From Phycomyces nitens (Eukaryota > Mucoromycota > Mucoromycetes > Mucorales > Phycomycetaceae), in contig JAHRBC010000004.1 of the NCBI GenBank assembly GCA_022702545.1, forward strand, positions 5,486,001 through 5,550,000: DNA of 64,000 nt. Reading direction: 5' to 3'. Shown here in pieces: positions 24,110 through 37,634 of the stretch (position 1 is the stretch's first letter; each line of letters opens with the position of its first letter). A program made the position numbers and the translations under genes. A model generated the notes under the pieces. That model had not been told where the DNA came from and ran no database searches. It was given only the letters and a program-made list of their open reading frames with translations.

Positions 24110-26080
24110 GTCTAATGGACTCTTGAACTAGTAAATAGCTGTAAAACAATAAACCAAATTATATATGTGTACACTGTCGTCCTACTTGTCCCTTTTGTCA
24201 AGTTGACCTTGATATTCTATTCAAAGATTCTGTGGGTGGTCTATCGAGTTTATCTTGGACATCATGCACAGTTTGGTGCTCGCTCTGCTTTGAATATCTG
24301 ACCCTTTTGGGCCTTTCTATGTGTTACCATTAGACTTGGCCTTATTGTGTGCCGATTAGGGTTCCAAAAATGCAAATAAGATTAATCTATCTCTATGATG
24401 GTGGTGGATATAGATATGAATAAAACTGAGCGTAGGAGACTATAATAATGAACATTATTAAGAGCCAGAAGCCAGCTATTATTGTCCTACATAGCCAGAA
24501 CAGTATACAGCTTGGCCTATAAATTATCAACAAATTCTAGAACAGGAAACAGAATAAATGGCAGATATCAGAAATACTTTGAACACCCTGATCGTAGATG
24601 AAGATCGAGTATCAACTTGGGCTGAGCCATGGTAAGAGCAATATATACTAAAATTATCAGTACAAGCAATATGTTACCCTCTTGTGCACAAGTGTAACAT
24701 GGATCAAAAATACCTCACGTCAACCTTGGTTTTTTTTTTAAAGACAAATGATCTACAGCTTTTCCCAGCGTCAGATGGATTTTATTTTTGGAAATTTTGA
24801 TCAAAAATAATTTGCAAGTCGTTTGAATTAATTATTCATTGGCAAAAGTAGAATATCAATAAGAGGATGTTACAAGGGTCTGGAATTGGTTGCAGACATT
24901 TATTATTTGAGTCATAAAGGTTTTCCATAATATCTATATTTTTCTATATCAGCTCAAAAAAACTGTTAATATACCTTTGGTCTGCATAGCTAGACAACAT
25001 TAAACATGTTCCCAGGCTCTTGTAGCAATGAGACCAATAATCTCATGAGCAAAGATGTATAGTGATCAAATGGTGTGTCTTTGGAATTCGACCATCTATC
25101 TCCCAAGGACTTTATTATCTGCTTACCCTACTTCTCTTGGACTGCCACCAATAATATGATTAATATATGATTAATGGTCTTTATGGAATGTGGGGTAACG
25201 ATATATCACGTTCCACAACGATGCCAAGTTATTTTACAGCGCATGTTAACATCACATCTTGATCCATCAAGAGATATGCAGCTTTAAACATCTTTCTTTT
25301 TCTCTTTGGTATAGATTGCGTTAAATAACCTGCAACCTTGATTTTCCCATTTCCAAACCCTGTGAATGTTTGGACAAAATCATTTACTTTTAACTTGACA
25401 ACTATCAGGTTCCCATCAAAGAACCAATTACATTTCTAAAGGCATATTTGCTTTTTCAGGACCCTTTTGTGTCTTTCCCAATTTACGTACGAGGTTGCAG
25501 TCAAGGCCTGTATTTTGTCTGGGATTCATGGACATTGGTTTTTTTTTTCCTGTTTATAATAAATATGTTTGGTACACTTTAGGAAAGCACCAACAAGCTC
25601 ATGTTCAGACTCGACATTTTTCATTTATTTAATTATTTAATTAATTTTTGCAGACATGACAAATTAGACTTGATAAAGGATATTATTTTATTATCCAAAC
25701 GTTTTTTATATATAAAAATATTTGAAAAATCCAAGATACCCTTAAAATATATTCTATATTTTACATGCTTAAAGAAGAAGATATTTAAGAGCAACAGAGA
25801 AATGTAACATGGCATGGGTGAGATGGTTTCCAAAATTAGAGCAAGGGTAGAAGAATAAAATGAGGAATTCAGTACAATATTCGATAATACGTGGTTTAGA
25901 ATCCAAATGAACAAGATAGGATATAGGACCAAGTATATGCTTTCAAAGTGGATAAAGAAGCAAAGAGCAGTAAATGCACCATGATAGTCTCGACCAACAC
26001 ACACACACACACACAAAAGATGGGTTACTAGTCCAACTACAGTAATATATTTTTTGAAGATGTATTGATACATTTATTGT

Positions 26081-26114
26081 CCAATTCAATTCAATTCAAT
26101 TCAATTCAATTCAA
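26081..26114. repeat. ATTCA pentanucleotide microsatellite
   Basis: About six to seven perfect CAATT/ATTCA units in tandem inside the gene-poor interval. Confidence 0.9.
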
Positions 26115-26735
26115 ATATAATATAATAATAAAAAAGATTAATGCTGCAGAGATTGTAGTATTATTAATATTATTGACTATCAAAGTTACTAATGGTATAT
26201 TGTACAAATTAAAAGTAGAGCATAACCAGTTTAATATTAATAAGAATAGATAATCATATTACTGCCTTGCTTTTTTTTTAAACATGACTTACCTTGAACA
26301 CGGTTAGCTTATCAAAAAGACCAATTGAAATTTTTGGAATCAAGAGCTGCCTCTTTTGATACCTTTACTATTCTCGAGAGACTCTATACGAAACCAAATA
26401 TATATATATATATCTGAAATGTGACCAGCCAAGACTTTGTTCTTATTTAGCCTGTTTTCAACCGATCAATACACGATTGGTGCCAAAAGTATATATCTTT
26501 CAAAATAATTACCTGTGGCCGATAGGTTCTAAATATTATTATTTTTTCTCTTACTTTGCCTTGGTGTCAACTATTTGCAAATAGTTTCACAAGCATGATG
26601 CCGTGCATAGTTTTTTCTATTGAAATTATATATAAGAGTATCAAGATGGCCTAATGGATCTTATGCCCGTTTATTATCTGCCTCTGAAAAAAAAAGGGAT
26701 TACTAGACCATATAATTATATTGTTTTGGATATTA

Positions 26736-26763
26736 GATGATGATGATGATGATGATGATGATG
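26736..26763. repeat. GAT triplet microsatellite
   Basis: About nine perfect GAT units in tandem, followed by a purine-rich stretch. Confidence 0.9.
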
Positions 26764-28570
26764 AAAAAGAGAACAATATAATGTAAATATTATATCTATA
26801 TATATATACATATACATACATATATATATATCAGGGGAATAAGAAAGGCAATTAACAAAATCATTGGTTGTTTGGATATTGTGGAGATGTGTCATTATAA
26901 AGACGAAAAGAAAAGAGCAAGATTACTTTTTATAGTCATTGTTACTTGACCCTATAACTAATGTTTAATCCTGTTTTACTATAAAGAAAAAGAAAGACAA
27001 AGCCAGAATGATAAAGATGTTGTTATTGTATATGGTTTCAAGATACATAGTAGCGAGGGTTATGTTTCGAATGCTGATTTGATTGGTACAATTAAGAGGC
27101 CTAGTAGACATATGGTAGTATTCGGAAATGATTACAAAAATTTGCAGCAAGTCTATAATATATATATATATTAGACTCTACCTCTATTCACCATGTAAAG
27201 TTTTCAGTAACTTGTTTATGTAGGTGCAGGGTTCTTTTGGAAATGCTCATCCTTCTAACTCGTAATAGAAAATGACCTAATATACGCACGGTAAGGCAGG
27301 CAATAATGGTAGAATATAGAGGTGCATATATTTTATAAATATCCAACATATATGTACAGCTCTGCAAGATATAGACTTTATGAAACAAAACAAACTAAAA
27401 CAAGAAAAGCACTTTTTAATGTGTCTAGAATTATTAGTTCAACTATCATCAAAGGACTTGGCCTCGATGGACAAGATTATATACAGACATTTATATTTAT
27501 AACTGTTTACTATTTCAAAGATATTTCCAACTGTTCTGAGATGGTATGCCAAGACAGCTAGACAATCTGGCTGTCAAGAGAACTCTATACGGCCATAAAC
27601 AGGCTCTAGTAAAGAATGATGAGAAAAAAAATAGTCCAAAGCCTCCAAGCCAAACTGTATCTTGTACTGCGAGTAACTTTTTAACAAAAGCATGATTCCT
27701 TATACCCACACTCGTGTGCTCATCAATATTTTGCCAGACTCACTTGTTTTTTTTTCCTTTCGTTCCATTTAAATAATAATAATATAATGGTCTACATATC
27801 ATTGGAATTCCCTTGTAACCAAAACCCCCTGCTGCATAATGGCAAGTTGTCATTGAGTATGTGCGAGTTATCTCGAAGAAAAAGGTACACATCTAAAGTA
27901 CTCTGGTGTATTGTAAAACGAGATGTTTTTTTCTTCTTCTCCTGGATATTCACATTTTTTAAAATCACTTGCAAAATTGCATTTATACATTTTGTTGTTG
28001 TAGTAGTAGTAGTAGTAGGTATCCGGACAGAAAGTATAGCTGTATTTTTCTGTAATGATACTATAACTCAAATATATTGAATAAAATAAGCGTTTTTTTT
28101 ATAGAACCTTGTGAGATCCAGGATATAGCCGAGTTTATTAATCCTGGTAGAGAGTAGGATTTCGCCACATCAAACCCCAAGGTTGTGTTGTTGTTTTTTG
28201 CATGGCATAGAAATCTTACATTAATGAACACTCCTTGGCCACTGACAATAGAATCCAGCAGAACGAAACAGAATATTTAAATTGTGTTAAAAAGGCAGTA
28301 TAGAATTATAGCGACTGTCAGGATGTACCAACAAGCTGTGATGAATAGCTAAAGTTAATCAAAGCTCTAAATGGTATATAATTCTGGAGCATATAGTATG
28401 CCTATCATTTACTAGTTTTCCCACCCCATCCCACCCCAAAAAAAAAAAGAAGAAAGAAAGAGGGTTTATATAAAACGAGAGATACTTGCAAGGTATCAAT
28501 TGGAAAGGTATCATGAAAACAAGATATTGTAACCAGCATGCCTAGTAATGGTGTAAAAGAAGGCCACCAG

Positions 28571-28601
<31 letters not shown>

Positions 28602-29718
28602 TGTAAAGATGGCCTATCAGCCACATGTTTCTAATCTCCCTAAAAAAAGTATCATTACAGTACCATACATATAAAACATACAAAATGTATAGATATCAAT
28701 AATAAATGGACGTGTGTTTGATGATTAAAAGACTGGAATTGTATATAATTCCGTTATATCTATCTGGTGATATAAATCATTATTATTATTATTATTTTCA
28801 ATATCAATATACACCAGTGTACAGTTGAATAGACTCCATCAATATGATTATCAGCCACTACCATTGGCTAGACCTACTGATCAACGAAATGTCCCAAGGT
28901 TGCCATGATACATGTATCTAATGGCAACAATAGTATATGTATAAATGTTTTTTGTTTTTTTGTTTGTGCACCTAATTAGCTATATGGGTAATACACACTG
29001 CTGATACCTTTTAAGCAAGGTTCACGATAACAGGTTCAATTTTTCAACTTTTATGGTTACTCAAACTCCTTATTGCATGAAAGTCTTTGCATGTACTATC
29101 CCTTGATTAACCCTCTCGACCCCATTCTTAGACCACCATGCCAATTCGTTCATATTGCAGGTGGTAGTACAGTGATCATGACCCTTGCAAAGACCAAATC
29201 GGCCAGTACATCATGATTGTCAGATAAGATGAAACGATGGTTTGAAAGCCTTGACAGACATATAATTAAAAGGAATTCGAGCACATGCTTTAAATGAAAA
29301 AAAGGTATATTTCTTTATTAATACATGCCTGTGCAGTTTTCCAAAATAATAATAATAATAATATATTATTATTATTTTTGGTTACCCAATTGAATATTCT
29401 ACTTGCTGATATCAGTATTGGTAATAGCGTATTGATTGCACAGTAGATACAGAGCCAGGTATCCATATCCACATCATATTCCACTCGAAACCTGTAAAGC
29501 ACTCTTGTAGAATGGTCTGTAAATGTCAATTGTAGAATTGCCATGAAAATAAAAACTAGAATGTGGCATTCTTGAGAACAATCGTGTCTCTATAAAAAAA
29601 AACACACACACACACTGGGAACCATTTGTGTATGTATTTCTTTAGAGTTTTATTGTGTTACATTTATTTGATCCACCCTCCTCTACCATCACCAGCACCA
29701 AATACGATATTATGACTA

Positions 29719-29750
<32 letters not shown>
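29719..29750. repeat. GTCT tetranucleotide microsatellite
   Basis: Eight perfect tetranucleotide units (GTCT/CTGT) in tandem in non-coding DNA. Confidence 0.9.
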
Positions 29751-29752
<2 letters not shown>

Positions 29753-31002
29753 AGAAAATGGCTGATTTTACATGTTAGTGACCCTACACAAGTACAATAA
29801 AGCTTCATTGGTAAAGAGATGCTTTGAGAGAGCCCTCTTTTTTATTATCATTATTATTCCTGGTCTTGCTCCCAGTCAAATACACAGACCTTAATCGCCT
29901 GACAATTATCCGGGATTACCAAGTCAGGCAAGAGGTTGACAAGAGGCCCAAAGCTCTGTGTCAAACTTCCTTTTTGCATAATAAAAAAGCTGGGATCTCA
30001 AGTTGACTTAATGGCACAACTGATTAAAATCTTAAGAATATGCTGGGTTCTACCTGTGGAGTACCAGCCATCTAGACATTTAATTCCACAATTCTATCGC
30101 ACAACACACTGTGTTTGAGGGAAATACAAGATTGGATCCAGACTCTAGATTGTATATTGCTGGGGTCAATAATAATAATAATAATAAAAACAAAGAGGAC
30201 CTCGACGGTTGACATTTGTACAATGTAAAAGCCTAATCATAACACCGGGAGTGTTTGGTCCACCCCCCCCAAAAAAACGTCTATATATATATATATTCTC
30301 TTTTCATAGCAAGCCACTAGGCCTCAAAGATGTGGCTTTGTAGCAAGTCAAGCATAAAGATGATGTCTAATTCATACAACTAAACTCTACAGCCTTTTTT
30401 TTTTTTGGATATTTGGTTTCTAAATAAGATATGAATAGTCTTGCCCAAAAAAAAAGGCTTATTGATTGTATCCAAATATCCCATGGTTGATAATAGTCAG
30501 CCAAAACCAATACCAGTACAAAGCTGGACCAAAATAGTTTGATACTAGACATGAGGACCTCTTTGTCTCTATGATTATCAATGTCAAAACAAGACTCCTT
30601 CAGACCCTTTTTCTCTCTTGACAGCTTGGTTTTCTGGGGGGTGGTTTGGTGAGAATGAGGTGTGATTGAGCATGGACATTGGTGATCATGTTTGGATTGA
30701 GACCTTTTTTTAAAAATGGATTAATTGCTCGTCAAGAGCAAAAGAAAGACGCATGACATCATAAATATCTCCATGTTTAATGTTTGACAAGCCAGTCGAG
30801 ATTAATAGGTGTGAGGCGGAGTCATGCATAATCAGTAAGCCATCATATACTCTCGCCTCTCTTTTCCTCTCCCTCTATTTTTAGCCTCCATAGTACTCTC
30901 ACACGCGTCCTCTTGATCGTATAGACAACCACACATAATCAGAGTTGTTATTTCTTTATATATACATATATATACACAAATAGTTGGATTCCTCCAGTCA
31001 TC

Positions 31003-33351
31003 ATGCCTGCCATTATTGGGGTTGCGTGGGTCATTTACGGGGCTGTTTCAGCGGTAATGGGATCCCAACTAGATGATGTCTCTCTTTATTATTATTATTA
31101 TTATTATTATTATTTATTTATTAGTCTAGTAGGCCCTGTTTATATTTAGTATATGCTTTACTCGCTATTTCCAAAGCAAACACGAGTCAGAACTACTGGC
31201 AACCGTGGTAGCCATTATTGCTCTTGGATTGATATTTTCCACTCTTGCACTCCTGCCTGTGGATATCTTTCTGGTGTCCTCGACTGTCAACCCACAGACA
31301 GGCCTAAAATATGACTGGGCCACACCAGAGATGGTCAGCAGGATTACCTTGACAGTTCAGATAGTATACTACAGTAAGTAAGTCAGGTCTGACGACAATT
31401 GTATAGTAAAAAAAAAGTGTGTGACCTCTGGGATAGGCTGTTATGGACTTGTTGGCCTGGTGTGCTTCTTTGTCATTCCATTTGCCTACTTTTACTATGA
31501 GGAATATGAAGAAGATCAGCCGATGAAGGACAGAGTGACGGGAGCACTAAAGTACACTTCATTCTTTGTCGTCATCTCTCTGCTCCTCTTCCTCTTTGGA
31601 CTGTTTCTAAAGCCAACTCAAGAGACGCCACACATTGACCTGGACTGGTTCAGGAAGCTACTGGCAGAGAGCAGTAAGATTGAATGTTTCTTTTTTCTTG
31701 AGAGGCACCAGATTTATATTGGTTTTCTTTTGGGAAATAGATGGCGAAAAGGCCATTGCATTTGTGATTGCCTGCCTGCTTTTGTTGGGAATGATTGTGT
31801 TTATATGCTATACAGTATGTAAAGAATATATATTATATATTATATATATATATATATATAAAACAAATTTTAAATTTTTATTATTGCAAGTTTAGGCTCC
31901 TGGACTATCGCTCTTGCCCATGACATTGATAAAGGGAAGAAGAAGGATCGAGAGCGAAAATGAAGATGTAGACAATCGGCTGGTCGTAATTCGGGAGCGG
32001 ATACGTGCCTTGGGTGCCAAGTTTTCTGGGACGAGAAAGATTCCGGTTCACGAGCAGCGTGAGATTGAGAATCTCAATGACGAAGAGAGGTAATAATGAG
32101 AGTTATAGATAAAAGATAAAAATAAAATATTTATTAAATCAAAAATATAGTATCCTTAGCCGTCGACTGCGTACAATACAAGAGGATAGGAATAGCAGAT
32201 GGCATATGCTTGTCAAGATGATGCGTCCTATTGAGGTAAAGATTAAAAGGAAAAAAAAGGAAAAAAAAAAGAATCCCCTGAGTGTGTGTGTGTGTGTGTG
32301 TGTGTGCTCCTATTAAAGATTCCCAACAACGACAACAAAACTATAGATGCTGACCGGCCTTGTTCTTTTGGGAATGTCGTTGGTGATTGTTGTTTCGATC
32401 TTCCTGACAATGTGAGTCGGATTTGGAGACAAGGGTTGATTACTGATGCTATCAGAGTGGACAAGATATCGAATTCGGTGTGTGGCAGCAAGTGTGGTTA
32501 CATTATCAATCACCCCCAGCTATTCAATCCCGTCAACTATATTTTTGTAGCCCTGGCAAAGGTAAATAAGGTGTATATGTGTGTGTGTGTGCTGATGCAT
32601 TGACCAACCAGTATTGCTTGATATAGATGTTTCCATTGGACTATCTGTTTATGGTATCCTTGATATTGTATTTCTTCTTGGCAACCATGTCTGGAGTGAT
32701 CAACATTGGACTTCGATTCCTCTGGGTTGTACTCTTCAAGATCAAGAAGGGGGCAACTGCACCTCAGGGGCTATTGTTTTCTGCAGTCCTGCTCTTACTC
32801 AGCTTACTTGCTTTGAATTACACCATCACCACGGTTGTGGCACCAGGCTATGCACACTTTGGAAGCCAGGTTTATGTGAGTGTGTGTCCTAGAGTCAATC
32901 AAGCGAAATGAGATACTGGCAAAATATACTGAATTGATGTCTAGTGTAACCAGACGCTTGGAGGGTTGCGAGATTGCAGTGACCGACTTGACTTGATTGT
33001 GCCATGCGACATATCTGGCCCTACTGGTAAGTTCATCATCATCATCATTAGTATTAGTATCATTCAAGGAGAGAAAATGTTATAGAATATTGATCATTAA
33101 AACACCAATAATCAGACGTCTGCACACCCACCATTTCCTCTACCCTCATTGACCGCATTATCATCAACACGCCCTTTCTGGGAATGGTATTCTACTATTC
33201 TCAATGGGCATTTCTGGTTGTCTTTCTGGCCGGTCTGACGGTGGCCCTGGTTCGACGGCCGAGGAACAATGTCGAGTCAGAGACACTGGAGCAGGTCGAT
33301 GAAGATGTGGAGCGATCATTGCTGAACCGAAGGCAGCCAAGCTATAGTTAA
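31003..33351 (+). CDS. LMBR1-domain lysosomal/vacuolar cobalamin transporter-like (LMBD1)
   Basis: Eleven exons (31003-31053, 31133-31373, 31437-31673, 31741-31814, 31896-32089, 32151-32235, 32347-32411, 32456-32561, 32627-32875, 32945-33026, 33116-33351) give 539 residues; human LMBRD1 has 540. About nine hydrophobic helices are visible (IIGVAWVIYGAVSAALFIF, VVAIIALGLIFSTLALLPVD, GLVGLVCFFVIPFAYFYYEE, and others). Family blocks include YYEEYEED, NPQTGLKYDWATPE, the cytosolic loop with RRLRTIQED, and VAPGYAHFGSQVYCNQT. In animals LMBD1 works with ABCD4 to export vitamin B12 from lysosomes. The second-exon acceptor (CTAGTAG at 31132) was chosen because it keeps the frame. The C-terminus is charged and cytosolic. 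Confidence 0.9.
31088..31124. repeat. ATT triplet repeat in LMBD1 intron 1
   Basis: A near-perfect ATT run forms most of the first intron just upstream of its acceptor. Confidence 0.85.
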
Positions 33352-33421
33352 AATCATCGTTATAAGATGACCAACTATCTTGCCCAAATATAAATGTTGA
33401 TCCGAATCGTGGGAGGATTCC

Positions 33422-33466
<45 letters not shown>

Positions 33467-34618
33467 GTTTTATGGTTTTGGTTTTGGTTATTAAAGGAGG
33501 ATCACAATGTAGGGTTAAAAAAAACAAGTCTTGAGCTTAAAAGATAAAATATAAAATATATGAAAGATAAACTAGACAAGAGCACGTTTGGAGTGCCCAA
33601 TAATGGACATCATTAGTCGTTATTCTTGATAGCTCTAGTTCTAGCTCTCTCTATATCGATATCGATATCTATGCTGGCAACGATCAAGTAAAAATAAATA
33701 TATATAAAATATATATAAAAATAAAAATACAGAGTACGAGTATTCTTGATCTTGTAATTATAAGAGGCCCTTTATATGGCTAAACTCCGTAGTATAAATG
33801 AAATCCACACATTCCATCAAATAGAATACTGTTTGTAAAGAAACGTTTATTAAAAAATGAAATTTAATTCTTATAATTATTTTTAAAATAATAGTAATAT
33901 TAAGAAAGATCTACTTTTATCGACTACCTCGGTCTTGATTCCCTTTTTATAATCCAAATTACTTTTGACCAGATACTCCCTTAACTTAAAAATGTGACAT
34001 TGGGTGCTAAGAAATCTATGTGGTAAAGATGTATTTTATTGGTCCTACGATGAGTTCTTTTAAGGATGGATTTAGTATATAGATGGATTTTTATTTTAAG
34101 AATACAATATCTATATATATTTTAGGTAAAAAATCCAGGCGAGGCCTTTTACCCCGTGGACACAAAATAGAGCCAGACAGAGAAACAGACAGAGAGAGAG
34201 AGACAGAGAGACAGAGAGAAAATATCTGTGGGTGTGTGTGTTTTGAACTGGTTATATAAATAAATAAATAAACAAAATAGAAAAAGAGACCCTATTTCTT
34301 GTGTATCGAGGCACTCTGAATCCTGCCAACATTAATAGAACATGTAGGTAGAATGTTATGTATATAAATATACTCATGTCACTTGTCCAAAACCTATTCA
34401 TTCAACCCACCTTTCTCTTTTCTCTTTCCCTTTTGTCTGTCTTTCCTGTCTTGCCTGTCTTGCCTGTCTGTCATTTACCTTTACTCTCCTTTTACTCTCC
34501 TTGCAACTTGCCATCAACCTGCTTTTCTTGATTGGTAATAAAAATATAAAATAAAATAAAACCATCAAATTGGCTATAAATTAAATTTCTAACCCTCCTT
34601 TCAGACACTTGATACCTA
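33352..34618. other. Intergenic with poly-A tract
   Basis: No gene seen. About 75 bp after the LMBD1 stop lies a 37-base A run (33427-33463). A GA/CAGA purine tract spans about 34175-34220. A run of TGTC/CTTGCCTGTC units lies at about 34436-34472, in the presumed leader of the zinc-finger gene. Confidence 0.55.
33427..33463. repeat. Poly-A tract of 37 bases
   Basis: A pure A homopolymer downstream of LMBD1, the longest in the window. It could be an expanded homopolymer or the tail of an inserted retro-copy; no upstream retro-sequence is recognisable. Confidence 0.85.
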
Positions 34619-35569
34619 ATGTACTCGCTCGACACCCAGAACTTTGACTTGAACACATCGCCCGACCAAGGCTTCCATTCGCTTGACTTTAAAGCATTCT
34701 CTGACCAATATCGCCGCACGGATTTTGATTGTATGCGCAGATACAACTATGCAGAGATACTGGCCAGTCAGAGCGAGGCCAGTCTTTCTGATTACGAGCA
34801 GCAGACGCCCTCTCCACCCCACAATTATGAAGAGGATATCTACAAGAGCCCAATTGGCCAACCTGTTCTCAATGGGCCCTTGAACTATCTCTCTGAATTC
34901 CAAATGGGATTTGATTGTAGCTATCCTGTTCGGCAGCCGTCCTGGCTAGATATTGAATACTCTTCAGAGCCACGCATCCCACTCTACCAGGTCTTTAATT
35001 ATCCCTCGATTGCCAATGGCCACAATGGCTCTGATGCTCACAGTGTTCACACTGCTCACACTGCTCACAATGTTCAAAATACCTACGATGCCTACCACCC
35101 CCTGTCCTGTGGCTCAATGCAAATGGTGGACAACGCTGCCTTGAAGGTCGCGACTCCACCACCCGTACCAAGCCAATTGGCACAAGGAATCCTGCGCCAG
35201 AGATCGTCCTCTACCTTTTCAACCAGCTCCAGTGCTTCCGAGAGTACAAAAAAAATCGACCGCAAAGTCAAGACCAAGCACAGATCGCGTGGCCGGCGGG
35301 TGTCCAACAGCCCTAGTCCAGCTGGCCAGAAAATGTTTACTTGTACTCAGGACGAATGCGGAAAGGTCTTCAAGAGGTCTGAGCACCTCAAGCGACATAT
35401 CCGGTCCATTCATACTCTCGAGAAGCCGTTTGAGTGTCCTTATGAATCCTGCTCCAAAAAGTTCTCTCGGTCAGATAATCTCAACCAGCATATCCGGATC
35501 CACAGACACACCACCAAAGACAAGCCCCCAATGAATTGTAGACAAGTCGTTGGATACACTTATCTATAA
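34619..35569 (+). CDS. C2H2 zinc-finger transcription factor, Msn2/4-like
   Basis: A single intronless ORF of 316 residues. The N-terminal 200 residues are Ser/Tyr/Pro-rich with a short His-Thr-Ala repeat and no known domain. A basic stretch ([17 protein letters not shown]) likely serves as nuclear localisation signal. Two tandem C2H2 fingers close the protein: [19 protein letters not shown] and [19 protein letters not shown], linked by [12 protein letters not shown]. The recognition helices RSEHLKRH and RSDNLNQH match fungal stress-response factors of the Msn2/Msn4/Seb1 type, which bind AGGGG-type stress elements. The start is the first ATG after a pyrimidine-rich leader. Lack of introns is unusual for this window. 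Confidence 0.88.
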   Translation: MYSLDTQNFDLNTSPDQGFHSLDFKAFSDQYRRTDFDCMRRYNYAEILASQSEASLSDYEQQTPSPPHNYEEDIYKSPIGQPVLNGPLNYLSEFQMGFDCSYPVRQPSWLDIEYSSEPRIPLYQVFNYPSIANGHNGSDAHSVHTAHTAHNVQNTYDAYHPLSCGSMQMVDNAALKVATPPPVPSQLAQGILRQRSSSTFSTSSSASESTKKIDRKVKTKHRSRGRRVSNSPSPAGQKMFTCTQDECGKVFKRSEHLKRHIRSIHTLEKPFECPYESCSKKFSRSDNLNQHIRIHRHTTKDKPPMNCRQVVGYTYL

Positions 35570-36232
35570 CCCTACCATCCTCTGCATTTTACACATCTTT
35601 ATATATCATATATATTTATATATATAAGCAACATTTTTTTAACAAAACAAAAAAAGAAAAGAAACAAATCTTGTATCAGATTTACATTATCGCATGCACC
35701 TCACCTCACTTTACCTCACTTTACCTCACTTTACCTCACTTCACCTACTCTACTCTATTGTCATAATTGCATTCCCCCTCAAAGAAAAAAAAAAGAAAAA
35801 AAAGAAAATTCTGCTCTTCCTATGTCCTGTACTCTGCATCTATTGTTATTTCGTATGAATGAATGAATGAAATAAGGATAACTACCTAAATAATTAAATA
35901 AATAATTAAATAAATAATTAAATAAATTTATTTTCTATTTAGTCTGTAATGCCGTTGGATATAAATATATAAATACATGTATATAAATATGAAAGTCATG
36001 GGTACAGTATTTTTAACCTTTTTGTACAAGTATCCCAATAACCATTAACACCGTGCGCATCGAAAAAATGGTCTTGTACTTCTCTTTTATCTCTAGTGGT
36101 CTGGACCTCAGGATTGCCCTTGATGATCCCAGGAGAGTCAATGGAGTGTCAAACAGGGACGGAATAAGAGCGAGATTTGTATGGCTATTAGACCCATGAT
36201 ATGAAAATCCAAATAAACTCTTGTACTCCAGT

Positions 36233-36263
<31 letters not shown>

Positions 36264-36371
36264 TTTTCTCTCTCTCTCTTTTTTGTGTTTTTTTTTTCTG
36301 GGATTTATAAATATGGCCATAAAACACCCTTTCTTCATTTGCACTTCTTTCTCCTTTAAATTATTTTTGAT
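35570..36371. other. Intergenic with short tandem repeats
   Basis: This stretch holds a 10-bp tandem repeat (TTACCTCACT, four to five units, about 35701-35744), AATTAAATAAAT units at about 35888-35927, GAAT at about 35856-35869, and a CT tract at about 36240-36282 in the leader of the next gene. A 72-codon open stretch on the minus strand at about 36013-36230 has no recognisable family. Confidence 0.55.
35701..35744. repeat. 10-bp tandem repeat TTACCTCACT
   Basis: Four near-perfect 10-bp units plus partial ones, just downstream of the zinc-finger gene and probably inside its 3' UTR. Confidence 0.9.
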
Positions 36372-37135
36372 ATGAACCCTTCGGATAACAACAACCTCTT
36401 TTTGTCTGCCGGATTCGATCCCTCTTACTACCCACCACCATATCCACAATTCCAATTCTCGGCTGGTGGTCCACCTCGTCTCCAGAGACCGGTAGACTTT
36501 CAGAGCCAAGAAGAAGCCGCCGCTAGTTTCCAATGTAAGCTAAACCCATTCATTCAACTATTCCTTCAATATTCCAACCCTTTAATATCCCAACCCTTGA
36601 CCGTATCTTTTTCTTTTTCTTCTTTGGTAGTGCTGGCCTACCAACAGGCTCATCAACAGCGATCAGATCTAGAAGCCTCAACCTCTCCTGCTCTTTCGGC
36701 CCAGTCGGCAAAAAGGTAATAGACCGCTGTACGACCCTGACTAAAATAATCCAGTAGAGGGCAATCAAAGGCAGACAGAAGAGCGGAACACAATGCTATC
36801 GAGCGTGCCAGACGTGAGAGTCTGAATACAAAGTTCCAGCAGCTGGCCCATACTTTGCCCAACCTCCAGAACGACAGCCGACCGTCCAAGGGAACGATCA
36901 TTGAACGCACTCTAGATTTTGGTAAAAAGAGATATATATATTAAATTAGACACATTTGACTTACTCTCTCTTGTGCTAGTCAAACATGCTTTGGCCAAGG
37001 AAGAACGTTACCGCTACGAGATCCGTGAGCTTCGAATTGCCAACAAACAGCTTCTCGGCCAACTGTCTCACCAGACCAGCAAGGACCGATCAAGTGAAAA
37101 GAAAGACGACAACTACCCTTTTGTGGTATCGCCTA

Positions 37136-37168
<33 letters not shown>

Positions 37169-37634
37169 GAGGAGGACAGACTGCGATGGACACCAAACCA
37201 ATCACACCCGACACATGGGACAATTCATTCTACAGTCAAGCGTTCTATGACGGCTCACCACTGACCACTGGATCACAGATGGAAGAGCCAAGTGACGATG
37301 AAAACAGCATCAGTGGAGGAGACACTGAAGAAGGCGGATTTGTGGCCAACAATCAACGTAAGATATATAAGACAGGAGGGACAAGAAAGAAGTATGATGA
37401 TGATGATAACTGATGATGATAATATTTGGGGGTGGGGTTATTTCTAGAGAATTTCCTTGCAATGGCCAATGCTCTCTATCCGCACAAAGGTAGGCTTGGT
37501 TAGGCTTGGCTGGCTGGCTGGCTGGCCATCGATGGTGATTTTTAGCTAACTGACTCCCTCTTTCAATAGTTCCTCATGCGACCCCAAGAAACTACAGACA
37601 CAATTCGGTATCCTACCAGGCCTATCCACCATAA
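36372..37634 (+). CDS. bHLH transcription factor (class B E-box type)
   Basis: Six exons (36372-36534, 36631-36715, 36755-36921, 36980-37357, 37448-37489, 37570-37634) give 299 residues. The bHLH reads DRRAEHNAIERARRESLNTK for the basic region and start of helix 1, then FQQLAHTLPNLQ, a short loop (NDSRPSKG) and helix 2 (TIIERTLDFVKHAL), followed by a coiled coil (RYEIRELRIANKQLLGQL). H5, E9 and R13 are present, the signature of CACGTG-type binding. An Ala run and an acidic Ser/Glu-rich activation-like region follow. It is a nuclear regulator; the precise orthologue is unknown. It is tandem with the zinc-finger gene but 0.8 kb away, so each has its own promoter. Confidence 0.88.

Larger units (their letters stand above)
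24110..31002. other. Gene-poor, microsatellite-rich interval
   Basis: I could not support a gene in this 6.9 kb. It is AT-rich and carries many simple repeats: pentanucleotide ATTCA at about 26081-26114, TGA/GAT triplets at about 26736-26763, TAGTAG at about 28000-28018, AAT at about 28571-28599, GTCT tetranucleotides at about 29719-29750, CA tracts at 26003 and 29602, and a C8 run at 30264. All ORFs here are short, on either strand, with repeat-driven composition. Decayed transposons too old to recognise are possible. Confidence 0.5.

Noticed and set aside
36013..36327. Minus-strand ORF upstream of the second bHLH gene
   Set aside because: Part of it is an RERERE translation of a CT tract; the rest has no known family and overlaps a likely leader sequence.
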